DNA of 6,310 bases from Oscillospiraceae bacterium. Lineage in GTDB: Bacteria; Bacillota; Clostridia; Oscillospirales; Ruminococcaceae. The notes beneath the pieces are model-generated. The model saw only the letters and a list, made by a program, of their open reading frames with translations. It was not told where the DNA came from and did no database searches. The translations under genes were made by a program, and so were the position numbers. Each line of letters opens with the position of its first letter. Positions within the stretch are counted from its first letter, which is position 1. The stretch is from the NCBI GenBank assembly GCA_900752625.1, contig CAADWC010000114.1:1-6310 (forward strand), read 5' to 3'. Below, one piece after another: positions 1-5,755 of the stretch.

Positions 1-373
1 CCGCCGCACCCGCAATGAGCAGCGATATACCGGCAATTCCATAGTAGCTTGTCAACGAATTAGTCGTTCCGTAGATATCCAGAACGCCGCGAATAATACT
101 GCCAACAGTAAAAGCGGCAATACCGGCATGGTAAAGATTGCGTGACATGGCATTAGGATATTTCGCTTTACGTGACAAATTCAGAATAAAGAAAGGCAAT
201 GTGCCTCCTACGAGAGGAAAGGCGAAAGCATAGATCATATAAAAGGAATAGACCTCGTGGCTGAAATATTCATATATCGCACCGAAAAGCGCGCAGAAAA
301 GTGAGACAAGAAGATAGGCAAAGGCTGTTCTGGCCGATTTCTTGACGTTAGCATCAATATCCGATGTATACAA
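1..373 (-). CDS. Polytopic membrane protein of unknown function, 3' end cut by window
   Basis: I do not recognise the family. The reading frame is open for 124 codons from a TTG at 373-371 to the left edge, so the C-terminus is missing. There is an in-frame stop four codons upstream of the TTG, and the only in-frame ATG lies at codon 46, inside a membrane segment, so TTG is the natural start. An AAAGGAG ribosome binding site (385-391) sits 11 bases before it, inside the preceding gene. The visible protein begins with a short polar stretch (LYTSDIDANVKK), then hydrophobic segments at about residues 16-34, 44-66, 83-100 and from 110 to the edge, with a basic loop around 67-79. It is therefore an integral membrane protein with at least four helices. 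It overlaps the phosphodiester glycosidase gene by 20 bases, which implies translational coupling and a shared role at the envelope. No catalytic motif is visible. Confidence 0.75.
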   Translation of the reverse strand, partial: MYTSDIDANVKKSARTAFAYLLVSLFCALFGAIYEYFSHEVYSFYMIYAFAFPLVGGTLPFFILNLSRKAKYPNAMSRNLYHAGIAAFTVGSIIRGVLDIYGTTNSLTSYYGIAGISLLIAGAA

Positions 374-1295
374 TATCGCTCACGCTCCTTTCCTTAATAC
401 TCCTTCCGTTTGTTGTCGGATTGTTGACGACCTCTCCGTTGAAGTACAAGGTGGATGATCCGCCGCCGTCCAGATTATAGGCAACAGAAGCTCCGAGCGA
501 CTGCATAAATCCGGCAAGCTCATATAGTGAAAGTCCTTCGCTTTCACTTGTGCGGCCGTCGGATACCACCAGAAGATAGTGAAGCTCATCGACAATACCT
601 ATAGCTGTACGCGGATTGCTTGCTTTGGCTTTGCCTACCTCTTCGTTTTCGGTTACAGATATCTCGCCGTTTACTACAAGAGCCGGACCGAAGGAAAGTA
701 TCTGCTGTGCGCCGCCGGACAAAAGGCTGTCTGCGGATACGTTTTCTTCGGTAATGATCTCAAAGGAGCCATTTTGGTAGATTACCAGATCCTCCTGACT
801 GCTCGATGCAACGTCCCTATAAAGAACACCGTTTCGCAGTACATATCCTTTTTCCTGACTTCCGTAATAGTCGCCGTTTATGGCAAGTATAGCGTTATTT
901 TCTTTTGCAATTTCAGATGTTTTTTCGGTGACATTTTTTCCGTATGCTCCGTACGCCAAGGCGGTTTTCAAATATTCTGCCGAAGAGAGCTGTACGTCCG
1001 CAACGTAGATAGTAGTATCGTTTTCTCTGTATTCAGTGATAGTTATTGAGATATTGTCATCTTTATAGGAGTTTGCCGTAATAACGGCCGATTGCGGTTC
1101 AGAGATACTTGTATTATCGGATACGGCGTCGTCCTTTTCGCCTGAATCATAGCCGGAAGTGGTACGTGAATTTGAATTATCACTATTGGGCACCGCCGTA
1201 TAAACTCGTGTAATCACGAACGTATCCAGCAAAACAAAGACAGTAAATGATGTTAGGAGGATACCGTAAAAAATTCCCCAGATATATTTCTTCAA
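354..1295 (-). CDS. Membrane-anchored phosphodiester glycosidase (NAGPA domain)
   Basis: This 313-residue protein has a short basic N-terminus and one hydrophobic segment (about residues 5-28) acting as signal anchor. A Ser/Thr/Asp/Asn-rich linker (about 35-75) follows, then an extracytoplasmic domain of the NAGPA / phosphodiester glycosidase family (formerly called exopolysaccharide biosynthesis protein). Family hallmarks are NGDYYG (140-145), NPRTAIG (227-233), SDGR (245-248), the signature DGGGSS (276-281) and RSVSDIVYI near the C-terminus. The family is named after the eukaryotic enzyme that removes GlcNAc from mannose-6-phosphate by cleaving a sugar phosphodiester. Bacterial members are thought to act on cell-surface or exported glycopolymers, but the substrate here is not known. 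The start is TTG (1295-1293), with AGGAGG at 1307-1312 eleven bases upstream; no ATG fits. It begins 8 bases after the GT2-GtrA stop, so its ribosome binding site overlaps the end of that gene, and it overlaps the next membrane gene by 20 bases. Confidence 0.93.
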   Translation of the reverse strand: MKKYIWGIFYGILLTSFTVFVLLDTFVITRVYTAVPNSDNSNSRTTSGYDSGEKDDAVSDNTSISEPQSAVITANSYKDDNISITITEYRENDTTIYVADVQLSSAEYLKTALAYGAYGKNVTEKTSEIAKENNAILAINGDYYGSQEKGYVLRNGVLYRDVASSSQEDLVIYQNGSFEIITEENVSADSLLSGGAQQILSFGPALVVNGEISVTENEEVGKAKASNPRTAIGIVDELHYLLVVSDGRTSESEGLSLYELAGFMQSLGASVAYNLDGGGSSTLYFNGEVVNNPTTNGRSIKERSVSDIVYIGY

Positions 1296-1303
1296 TTTGT
1301 AAA

Positions 1304-2416
1304 TTACCTCCTATTGCTTTTTTTGAAAATAACAAATCGCTGTACTAGCCAGCTCATGACAAAGAATAGAATCTCGGTCAGTATTTTTGCAAGCAGCCGA
1401 TTGATTCCGCAGATGTTTACCAGGAATCCGAGAACCAAAGTATTACCGAATAAAATCACAGCTGCCAGCAAAGCATACTGTACTGCTGATCTCAGAACGC
1501 TGTTTTTGTTATTGAAAACAAATTTACGGTTCAGCGTATAATTGACGGTTGCACTGACGAGCCGCGCGGCGATATTGGATGCCAGCAGACTGTCTGTTAA
1601 AAGCAGAAGCAAGCTGTACGCTGTGTAATCTACCAAAAAACTGATAAAGGAAGAGGCGGAAAATTTTAATATTTCTTTATAAACACGGAACGAATCCCGA
1701 AGAGTATCAAAATGCGAGGCAGAATTGTTATCCATATAAATCGTTTCGATATTTTCTTCCATGATCGGAATGCGTCTGCGTGCAAATTCCAGCAGCACAT
1801 TCATTTCATACTCATATCGTTTGCCGGGAATTTCAAGTAATTTCGTCAGCATATCCGCATTGAAAGCTCGTAGCCCCGTTTGTGTATCGTACACTTTTAA
1901 TCCGGTAGAGATTTTATATACAAAACGTGTTATGCTGTTCCCAAACCGGCTGCGGAGGGGAACATTATCTTTCAGTATGCGGCTTCCAAGAACCAGCGTA
2001 TCAGGATGTTCTTCTGCTATATGACAAAGCTTCAAGGCGTCACCAGTGCGATGCTGTCCGTCTGCGTCTACTGTTACAACAATACAATTCTGCACGGCTG
2101 TATCCAGTATATATTTGAATCCTGTTTTCAAAGCACAGCCTTTTCCTCGATTGACGGAGTGACGCAATACAACTGCATAAGACGCAGCTTCATTAAACAA
2201 CTCGGAATATTCCGAGCCGCTGCCGTCGTCTACCAACACAATCGTAAAACCGGCTTTTTGGAGCTGCGGCAACAGCTTCAGCAAAATAGGTTCAGGTTCA
2301 TAGGCAGGAATTAAAGCTACATATCTGTAAATCAAACTATCACCTTCGCATTTTCGGATATTGCCGGCACTTTCGGTCAACGATGTGACGGACTTCTGCT
2401 TCACCCAGTTTGTCAC
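1304..2416 (-). CDS. Bifunctional GT2 glycosyltransferase / GtrA-like membrane protein
   Basis: The protein has 370 residues and two fused domains. Residues about 30-245 form a GT-A fold family 2 glycosyltransferase of the dolichol/polyprenyl-phosphate sugar synthase type: IPAYEP (36-41), VDDGS (62-66), NRGKG (89-93), the metal-binding DADGQH (117-122) and DTQTGLRAF (177-185). Residues about 252-366 form a GtrA-like domain with four membrane segments, including NYTLNRKFVF (292-301) and the closing VQRFVIF. GT2 enzymes of this type load a sugar onto undecaprenyl phosphate; GtrA-type proteins are proposed to help move the lipid-linked sugar across the membrane. Together they would supply sugars for side-chain decoration of a surface polymer, though donor and acceptor cannot be read from sequence. 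The GTG start at 2416 has AAGGAG (2421-2426) only 4 bases upstream. A TTG at 2335 (residue 28), preceded by AAGGTGAT and followed by IYRYVALIPAYEP, is a credible alternative that would remove a polar, low-similarity leader. First gene of a three-gene operon. Confidence 0.93.
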   Translation of the reverse strand: MTNWVKQKSVTSLTESAGNIRKCEGDSLIYRYVALIPAYEPEPILLKLLPQLQKAGFTIVLVDDGSGSEYSELFNEAASYAVVLRHSVNRGKGCALKTGFKYILDTAVQNCIVVTVDADGQHRTGDALKLCHIAEEHPDTLVLGSRILKDNVPLRSRFGNSITRFVYKISTGLKVYDTQTGLRAFNADMLTKLLEIPGKRYEYEMNVLLEFARRRIPIMEENIETIYMDNNSASHFDTLRDSFRVYKEILKFSASSFISFLVDYTAYSLLLLLTDSLLASNIAARLVSATVNYTLNRKFVFNNKNSVLRSAVQYALLAAVILFGNTLVLGFLVNICGINRLLAKILTEILFFVMSWLVQRFVIFKKSNRR

Positions 2417-2437
2417 AATGCTCCTTACTGTGTTTTC

Positions 2438-2468
2438 AGTATACCCCCAGAACCTTAAGCGGAGTTAA
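2438..2468 (-). promoter_or_regulatory. Candidate promoter for the GT2-GtrA operon
   Basis: On the minus strand TATACT (2438-2443) matches five of six bases of a sigma-A -10 box, and TTAACT (2463-2468) matches four of six of the -35 box. The spacer is 19 bases, which is longer than ideal. Transcription would start near 2431, giving a leader of about 15 bases with the AAGGAG ribosome binding site inside it. It lies after the terminator of the upstream CAP gene, where a promoter for the next unit is expected. Weak match; position supports it more than sequence does. Confidence 0.35.
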
Positions 2469-2540
2469 AAAAGCGGCACTTTTGACCGATTACATCTCCG
2501 GCATTATTATCTCATGGATTGTCAGCTTGAAAGATACAAT

Positions 2541-2577
2541 TAAAACAATAACCGGAAAGCTTTATACCCTCCGGTTA
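2541..2577 (-). terminator. Intrinsic terminator of the CAP-domain gene
   Basis: On the minus strand an 11-pair stem is formed by 2576-2566 (AACCGGAGGGT) and 2560-2550 (GCTTTCCGGTT) around the loop ATAAA, with three G-T wobbles; one more A-T pair (2577/2549) can extend it. It is followed by TATTGTTTTA, a moderately T-rich tract. It lies about 35 bases after the CAP gene stop and separates that gene from the GT2-GtrA operon. Confidence 0.75.
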
Positions 2578-2610
2578 AATATTGATAAACTATATTCAAT
2601 TTACTGCCTG

Positions 2611-3678
2611 TCAATTAGTGAAAATCTGAACCCATGCTTTGGTTGAAGAATCATATCCTACGCCAAGCTTGCCGAAATTAGAACTCATAATATTTCTTCT
2701 GTGTCCCTCTGAATTCATCCAGGCAGTGACAACTTCCTTCGGAGACATATGTCCCTTTGCAATATTTTCACCTATAGCATTCCAGCTGATGTTAAATTCG
2801 TCAAGTACGGTAAAACAGCTGGTTCCGTCCGGCCTGGTGTGGCTGAACAGTGTGTTGATTTCCTTTGCGCGCACTTGTGCCGCTTTGCACAGATCAGCGT
2901 CAAGAGTCAGGCTTTTTAGTCCCTCCTTGTTTCTTTCGATGTTTACAAGGGCGAGGACTTCCTTTGCTTCAGCAAGAAAACCGTCTGATTTTGTTGTAAC
3001 GGAAACGCTTCCGAATGTGCCTGCATTCACTCTTCCTTTAGTATCAGTTCTGTAAGCTCTGACCTTGAATTGATATTTTGTTGATGAATTCAAACCGCTG
3101 ATACGGTATGTAGTTGTGTTCATGCTGCGGATAGTCGCTATCTTTGTCCATGTACTTCCTTTAAGCTGATATACCTGATAACCGTTTCCGGTCTGCTTTG
3201 TCCAGTTAAGACGAACTGCGTCGGCTGTTTTGCTTGTGGAAGTTATTTTTACGGCTTTTGATTTTGTTGAGGCAAGAAACTCCTTGCTTGCGCTTCCCCA
3301 ATAATTGGTGCCGTTTACCTTTTTGTATGCCTTGACCTTATACCTGTAAAGCGTTCCGGACGAAAGGCCGCTGTCACGGTATGTGGTAGTGCTGCCGTTC
3401 TTTATGGTCGTGATTTTCACCCAGTTTTTCCCGTTGTAACGGTAAATCCTGTACCCTGAAGCGCCGCTGACCTTATTCCAATTAATACGTATGGCGTCGG
3501 TTGTGCATGAATAGTCGGATTTCAATGTAACTGTTGCCGGTGTATAAGCTGAGGCTGAAAGTACAGGTTCGGCTGAATCTGCAATATTAAAACCGCTTTC
3601 TGCAGAAGCCCCGGCAATTGAAGATGCGGCAATAATTCCCGCAGAAACAAATGATAATATTATTTTAAAGCTATTCAT
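2611..3678 (-). CDS. Secreted protein with two fibronectin III repeats and a CAP (SCP/YkwD-like) domain
   Basis: This 355-residue protein starts with a Sec signal peptide (basic start, hydrophobic core to about residue 20, likely cleavage after ASA at 24-26). Two fibronectin type III repeats follow at about 48-138 and 142-230, each with the GYRIYR/GYQVYQ core strand and the YRYKVKAY/YQFKVRAY strand. The C-terminal 124 residues form a CAP domain (cysteine-rich secretory/antigen 5/PR-1 superfamily, YkwD type). The conserved cavity residues are present: His280 (SHTRPDG), Glu304 (GENIA) and His326 (GHRRNIM), ending GVGY...WVQIF. No sortase motif, membrane anchor or surface-layer repeat is visible, so it is probably released or held to the wall through its FN3 repeats. 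The molecular activity of bacterial CAP proteins is not settled. The ATG start has GGAGG (3687-3691) eight bases upstream. The gene has its own promoter and terminator and appears to be a single-gene unit. Confidence 0.93.
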   Translation of the reverse strand: MNSFKIILSFVSAGIIAASSIAGASAESGFNIADSAEPVLSASAYTPATVTLKSDYSCTTDAIRINWNKVSGASGYRIYRYNGKNWVKITTIKNGSTTTYRDSGLSSGTLYRYKVKAYKKVNGTNYWGSASKEFLASTKSKAVKITSTSKTADAVRLNWTKQTGNGYQVYQLKGSTWTKIATIRSMNTTTYRISGLNSSTKYQFKVRAYRTDTKGRVNAGTFGSVSVTTKSDGFLAEAKEVLALVNIERNKEGLKSLTLDADLCKAAQVRAKEINTLFSHTRPDGTSCFTVLDEFNISWNAIGENIAKGHMSPKEVVTAWMNSEGHRRNIMSSNFGKLGVGYDSSTKAWVQIFTN

Positions 3679-3711
3679 TATTAAATCCTCCGATAAGTAT
3701 TTTATAATTAA

Positions 3712-3740
3712 ATTCTATCATGCTTTGTACATAAAGTCAA
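3712..3740 (-). promoter_or_regulatory. Sigma-A type promoter of the CAP-domain gene
   Basis: On the minus strand TTGACT (3735-3740) and TAGAAT (3712-3717) are separated by exactly 17 bases, each matching five of six consensus bases. A TGA directly before the -10 box (3718-3720) supplies an extended -10 TG. A TTGACA lies six bases further upstream but its spacing to the -10 would be 23 bases, so it is not the preferred -35. Predicted transcription start is near 3705, leaving a short leader with the GGAGG site at 3687-3691. Confidence 0.75.
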
Positions 3741-3799
3741 TGTCAATCCGTTCCAATAAATTATCATTGTACCAAATATCAAAAAAATAAACAGGAATT

Positions 3800-3833
3800 G
3801 TAAAACCGTCCGAAATACTTCGAACGGCTTTAC
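3800..3833 (-). terminator. Hairpin terminator after the flotillin gene
   Basis: On the minus strand 3833-3819 (GTAAAGCCGTTCGAA) pairs along all 15 positions with 3814-3800 (TTCGGACGGTTTTAC), with two G-T wobbles and a GTAT loop. The GC-rich core (CCGTTCGAA/TTCGGACGG) is flanked by A residues on one side and TTTT on the other, the layout of an intrinsic terminator; a further run of seven T lies at 3781-3787. It is about 60 bases past the flotillin stop and just upstream of the CAP gene promoter, so it should end the NfeD/zinc-ribbon/flotillin operon. The outer A/T pairs make it nearly symmetrical, but no plus-strand gene needs it. Confidence 0.75.
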
Positions 3834-3894
3834 AGCAATAAAGCATAATAGCAAGGCGATGTCTGCGCCGATGATTTTACAGATCTGCCCGTGC

Positions 3895-5373
3895 TTATTT
3901 ATCATTTTTATCTTTTATTACTTCTACATATCCGTTGGCGTCTTCCGCTCCGTCAGATAAATCCTCCGCCGCTTTCTTTACGGCTTCCTCTCTGGATTTT
4001 TCAAGCGCATCGCTGATATCCTTGCCGAGAAAATCCGGAAGTTCCATTCCTGCCTGCTTGAAGAGTTCGCCAAGAGGAGGAACAGACTGCATAAGTCCGC
4101 TCAGAAAATTGGCAGTAGAGCCCTTGCCGTCGCTGTTGCTGCCGGAATCCCAGACGGTTATCTTGTCTATCTTTATATTCTTAATGGCTTCTACCTGAAT
4201 TGCTACAAGCTGTTCAAGCTTATCGGCAATTATAAGCTTAACTGCAGCGTCAGCGTCTCCGCCGGCGGCTTCAACAAGATGTCTCATACCCTCAGCCTGC
4301 TTGACCAGAATTTCCTGAGCACCCTTAGCCTCAGCTTCCATTTTGGCAAATATAGCGTCTGCTTCGCCTCGTGCCTTGCGGCGTGCAACTTCAGCCTCGG
4401 CCTCTGCGGCGATTTCAGCCTGCTGTTTTGAAATCTGCGCTTTTACGATGATATCAGCCTGCTGAGTAGCCATTTCCAGTTCGGCACGGGTGCGCTCTGC
4501 GTCTTGCTGAGCTATGTACGCTTCCTGTTTTGCCTTGGCTGCCTGAACGGCTTCGGCGGCGTTAGCCTGCCTTAAAGCTTCCGCCTCAGCCTCACGGCGA
4601 TTGGCCTCGGATTGTGCGATCTCGATCTTAGCGGAGTTTTCACCATCGATCGCAGAAGCGTTAGCGGCGGCAACCTGTATACGCTGATCCTTTTGAGCGT
4701 TGGCCTGACCGATCTCACCGTCGCGGTGCTTCTCTGCAACGGAACGCTTGGCGTCGTTGATAGCCTTGGCGGCGGCCTCTTTACCCAGCGATTCGAGATA
4801 TCCCGACTCGTCTGTAATATCAGTTACGTTTACGTTTATAAGTCTTAATCCGATCTTTTTAAGTTCGATCTCCACGTTATTGGAAACGGCAAGTAGAAAT
4901 TTATCCCTGTCCGAATTAATTTCTTCGATATCCATTGTCGCGATTATAAGACGCAGCTGTCCGAAGATTATGTCCTTGGCAAGCTCCTGAATTTCAGCGA
5001 GCTTCAGTCCCAGAAGTCTTTCGGCGGCGTTCTGCATGACTCCCGGCTCGGTTGAAATACCTACCGTAAATCTTGACGGAACATCGATTCTGATGTTCTG
5101 TTTTGAAAGCGCGTTTTTCAGATCCACATTGATTGATATAGGCGTAAGGTCCATATACTGATAGGACTGAAGGACCGGCACGATAAAAGCCGCGCCTCCG
5201 TGGATACACTTTGCACTTTTTGTCTGACCGTTCTTATCGGTACCTACTTTACCGTAGATAACCAGAACCTTATCCGACGGACATTTTCTGTAGCGAGACA
5301 ATATTCCCGCAACTGCGGCGAACAGCACCACGACTACAATACAGACGATTACCAATGTTTCAATACCGCTCAT
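3895..5373 (-). CDS. floT: Flotillin-like SPFH/band 7 protein (FloT/YuaG type)
   Basis: Flotillins are scaffold proteins of ordered membrane microdomains; they oligomerise at the inner face of the membrane and influence secretion, signalling and fluidity. This one has 492 residues, close to the roughly 500 of Bacillus FloT (YuaG). Residues about 5-26 form an N-terminal membrane segment, followed by a basic stretch with a cysteine (SRYRKC, 26-31). The SPFH/band 7 domain spans about 32-200 (VDLKNALSKQNIRIDVPSRF; INVNVTDITDESGYLESLG). A very Ala/Glu/Gln-rich coiled coil runs from about 200 to 365 (EAEAEA, AEIAAEAEAEVARRKARGEA). The C-terminal part has the FloT-like NFLSGLMQSVPPLGELFKQ (422-440) and ELPDFLG, then an acidic/basic tail. 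The ATG has AGGAGG (5383-5388) nine bases upstream. It follows the NfeD-like and zinc-ribbon genes on the same strand with no terminator between, and a hairpin terminator lies downstream. Confidence 0.95.
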   Translation of the reverse strand: MSGIETLVIVCIVVVVLFAAVAGILSRYRKCPSDKVLVIYGKVGTDKNGQTKSAKCIHGGAAFIVPVLQSYQYMDLTPISINVDLKNALSKQNIRIDVPSRFTVGISTEPGVMQNAAERLLGLKLAEIQELAKDIIFGQLRLIIATMDIEEINSDRDKFLLAVSNNVEIELKKIGLRLINVNVTDITDESGYLESLGKEAAAKAINDAKRSVAEKHRDGEIGQANAQKDQRIQVAAANASAIDGENSAKIEIAQSEANRREAEAEALRQANAAEAVQAAKAKQEAYIAQQDAERTRAELEMATQQADIIVKAQISKQQAEIAAEAEAEVARRKARGEADAIFAKMEAEAKGAQEILVKQAEGMRHLVEAAGGDADAAVKLIIADKLEQLVAIQVEAIKNIKIDKITVWDSGSNSDGKGSTANFLSGLMQSVPPLGELFKQAGMELPDFLGKDISDALEKSREEAVKKAAEDLSDGAEDANGYVEVIKDKNDK

Positions 5374-5406
5374 GTTGTTTTTCCTCCTAAAATTATTTAT
5401 TTTTTG

Positions 5407-5425
5407 GACCGGAATTTATCCGGTC
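5407..5425 (-). promoter_or_regulatory. Hairpin in the leader of the flotillin gene
   Basis: A perfect 7-pair inverted repeat, GACCGGA and TCCGGTC with a 5-base loop, lies 18 bases upstream of the AGGAGG of the flotillin gene. On the minus strand it is followed by an A-rich stretch (CAAAAAATAAATA), not by T residues, so it is not an intrinsic terminator in the direction of the genes. It could be an mRNA stability or processing element that sets flotillin level relative to the two upstream genes, or a dyad operator. The role is inferred; only the dyad is seen. Confidence 0.4.
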
Positions 5426-5482
5426 AATATATATTTATAATCTTCACTAGCATTATGAAGAATATAAAACTTTTAAAGCAGC

Positions 5483-5752
5483 CTATTCATTTGATTTCTG
5501 ATCGTAAGACAGCACACATACAGTTTTCTTTCTGCAAACGGGACATCTTAGAAGTCTGTCGTCACCCATATGGGATGAAAAAACGTCCCGTGGTCGGCCT
5601 TTGAATCTTTTTCCGCATTTCTGGCATACATAATATTTTGAAGTAATAGCAGCATATGCTGCTATGAATATTATCAGAGTTATTATTATAATTGATACGA
5701 TTCCTACAGCAAATGGAACTGAAAAATAGCTTCCGAACCAATGAACTGTCAT
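5483..5752 (-). CDS. Small one-helix membrane protein with a C-terminal zinc ribbon
   Basis: The 89-residue protein has a short N-terminal segment, one long hydrophobic helix (about residues 12-37) and a cytoplasm-sized C-terminal domain with two knuckles, C43-QK-C46 and C70-PV-C73, flanking a basic stretch (GKRFKGRPRD) and LLRC. This is the layout of a treble-clef/rubredoxin-like zinc ribbon; a fifth cysteine (C79) follows. Zinc binding is inferred from the CxxC pairs; I do not recognise a named family. The basic residues next to the ribbon suggest a nucleic acid, phospholipid or protein partner at the membrane, but nothing decides between these. The ATG at 5752 has GAGAGG about 8 bases upstream, inside the end of the NfeD-like gene, and the two genes are only 3 bases apart, so they are almost certainly co-translated. 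The flotillin gene begins 109 bases downstream. Its position suggests an accessory part of the NfeD-flotillin module. Confidence 0.85.
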   Translation of the reverse strand: MTVHWFGSYFSVPFAVGIVSIIIITLIIFIAAYAAITSKYYVCQKCGKRFKGRPRDVFSSHMGDDRLLRCPVCRKKTVCVLSYDQKSNE

Positions 5753-5755
5753 ACG

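Noticed and set aside
579..1049. 156-codon plus-strand frame opposite the phosphodiester glycosidase gene
   Set aside because: It is antisense to a gene with clear family motifs, has no recognisable domain and is rich in Cys, Tyr and Phe as antisense shadows are.
2006..2314. 102-codon plus-strand frame opposite the GT2 domain
   Set aside because: Shadow of the glycosyltransferase coding strand; no ribosome binding site and no recognisable motif.
3708..3905. 65-codon minus-strand frame with a hydrophobic middle, starting 11 bases inside the flotillin gene
   Set aside because: There is no ribosome binding site before its ATG, it reads straight through the 15-pair terminator hairpin and the CAP gene promoter, and its hydrophobic content is what T-rich intergenic DNA gives by chance.
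5430..5480. Possible promoter for flotillin (TTCTTC, 17 bases, TATAAA) in the gap
   Set aside because: The -35 match is poor, and A/T-rich intergenic DNA yields TATAAA by chance; not listed as a feature.
5200..5604. 134-codon plus-strand frame across the start of the flotillin gene, the gap and the zinc-ribbon gene
   Set aside because: It crosses two well-supported minus-strand genes and their intergenic hairpin, with no domain or composition of a real protein.
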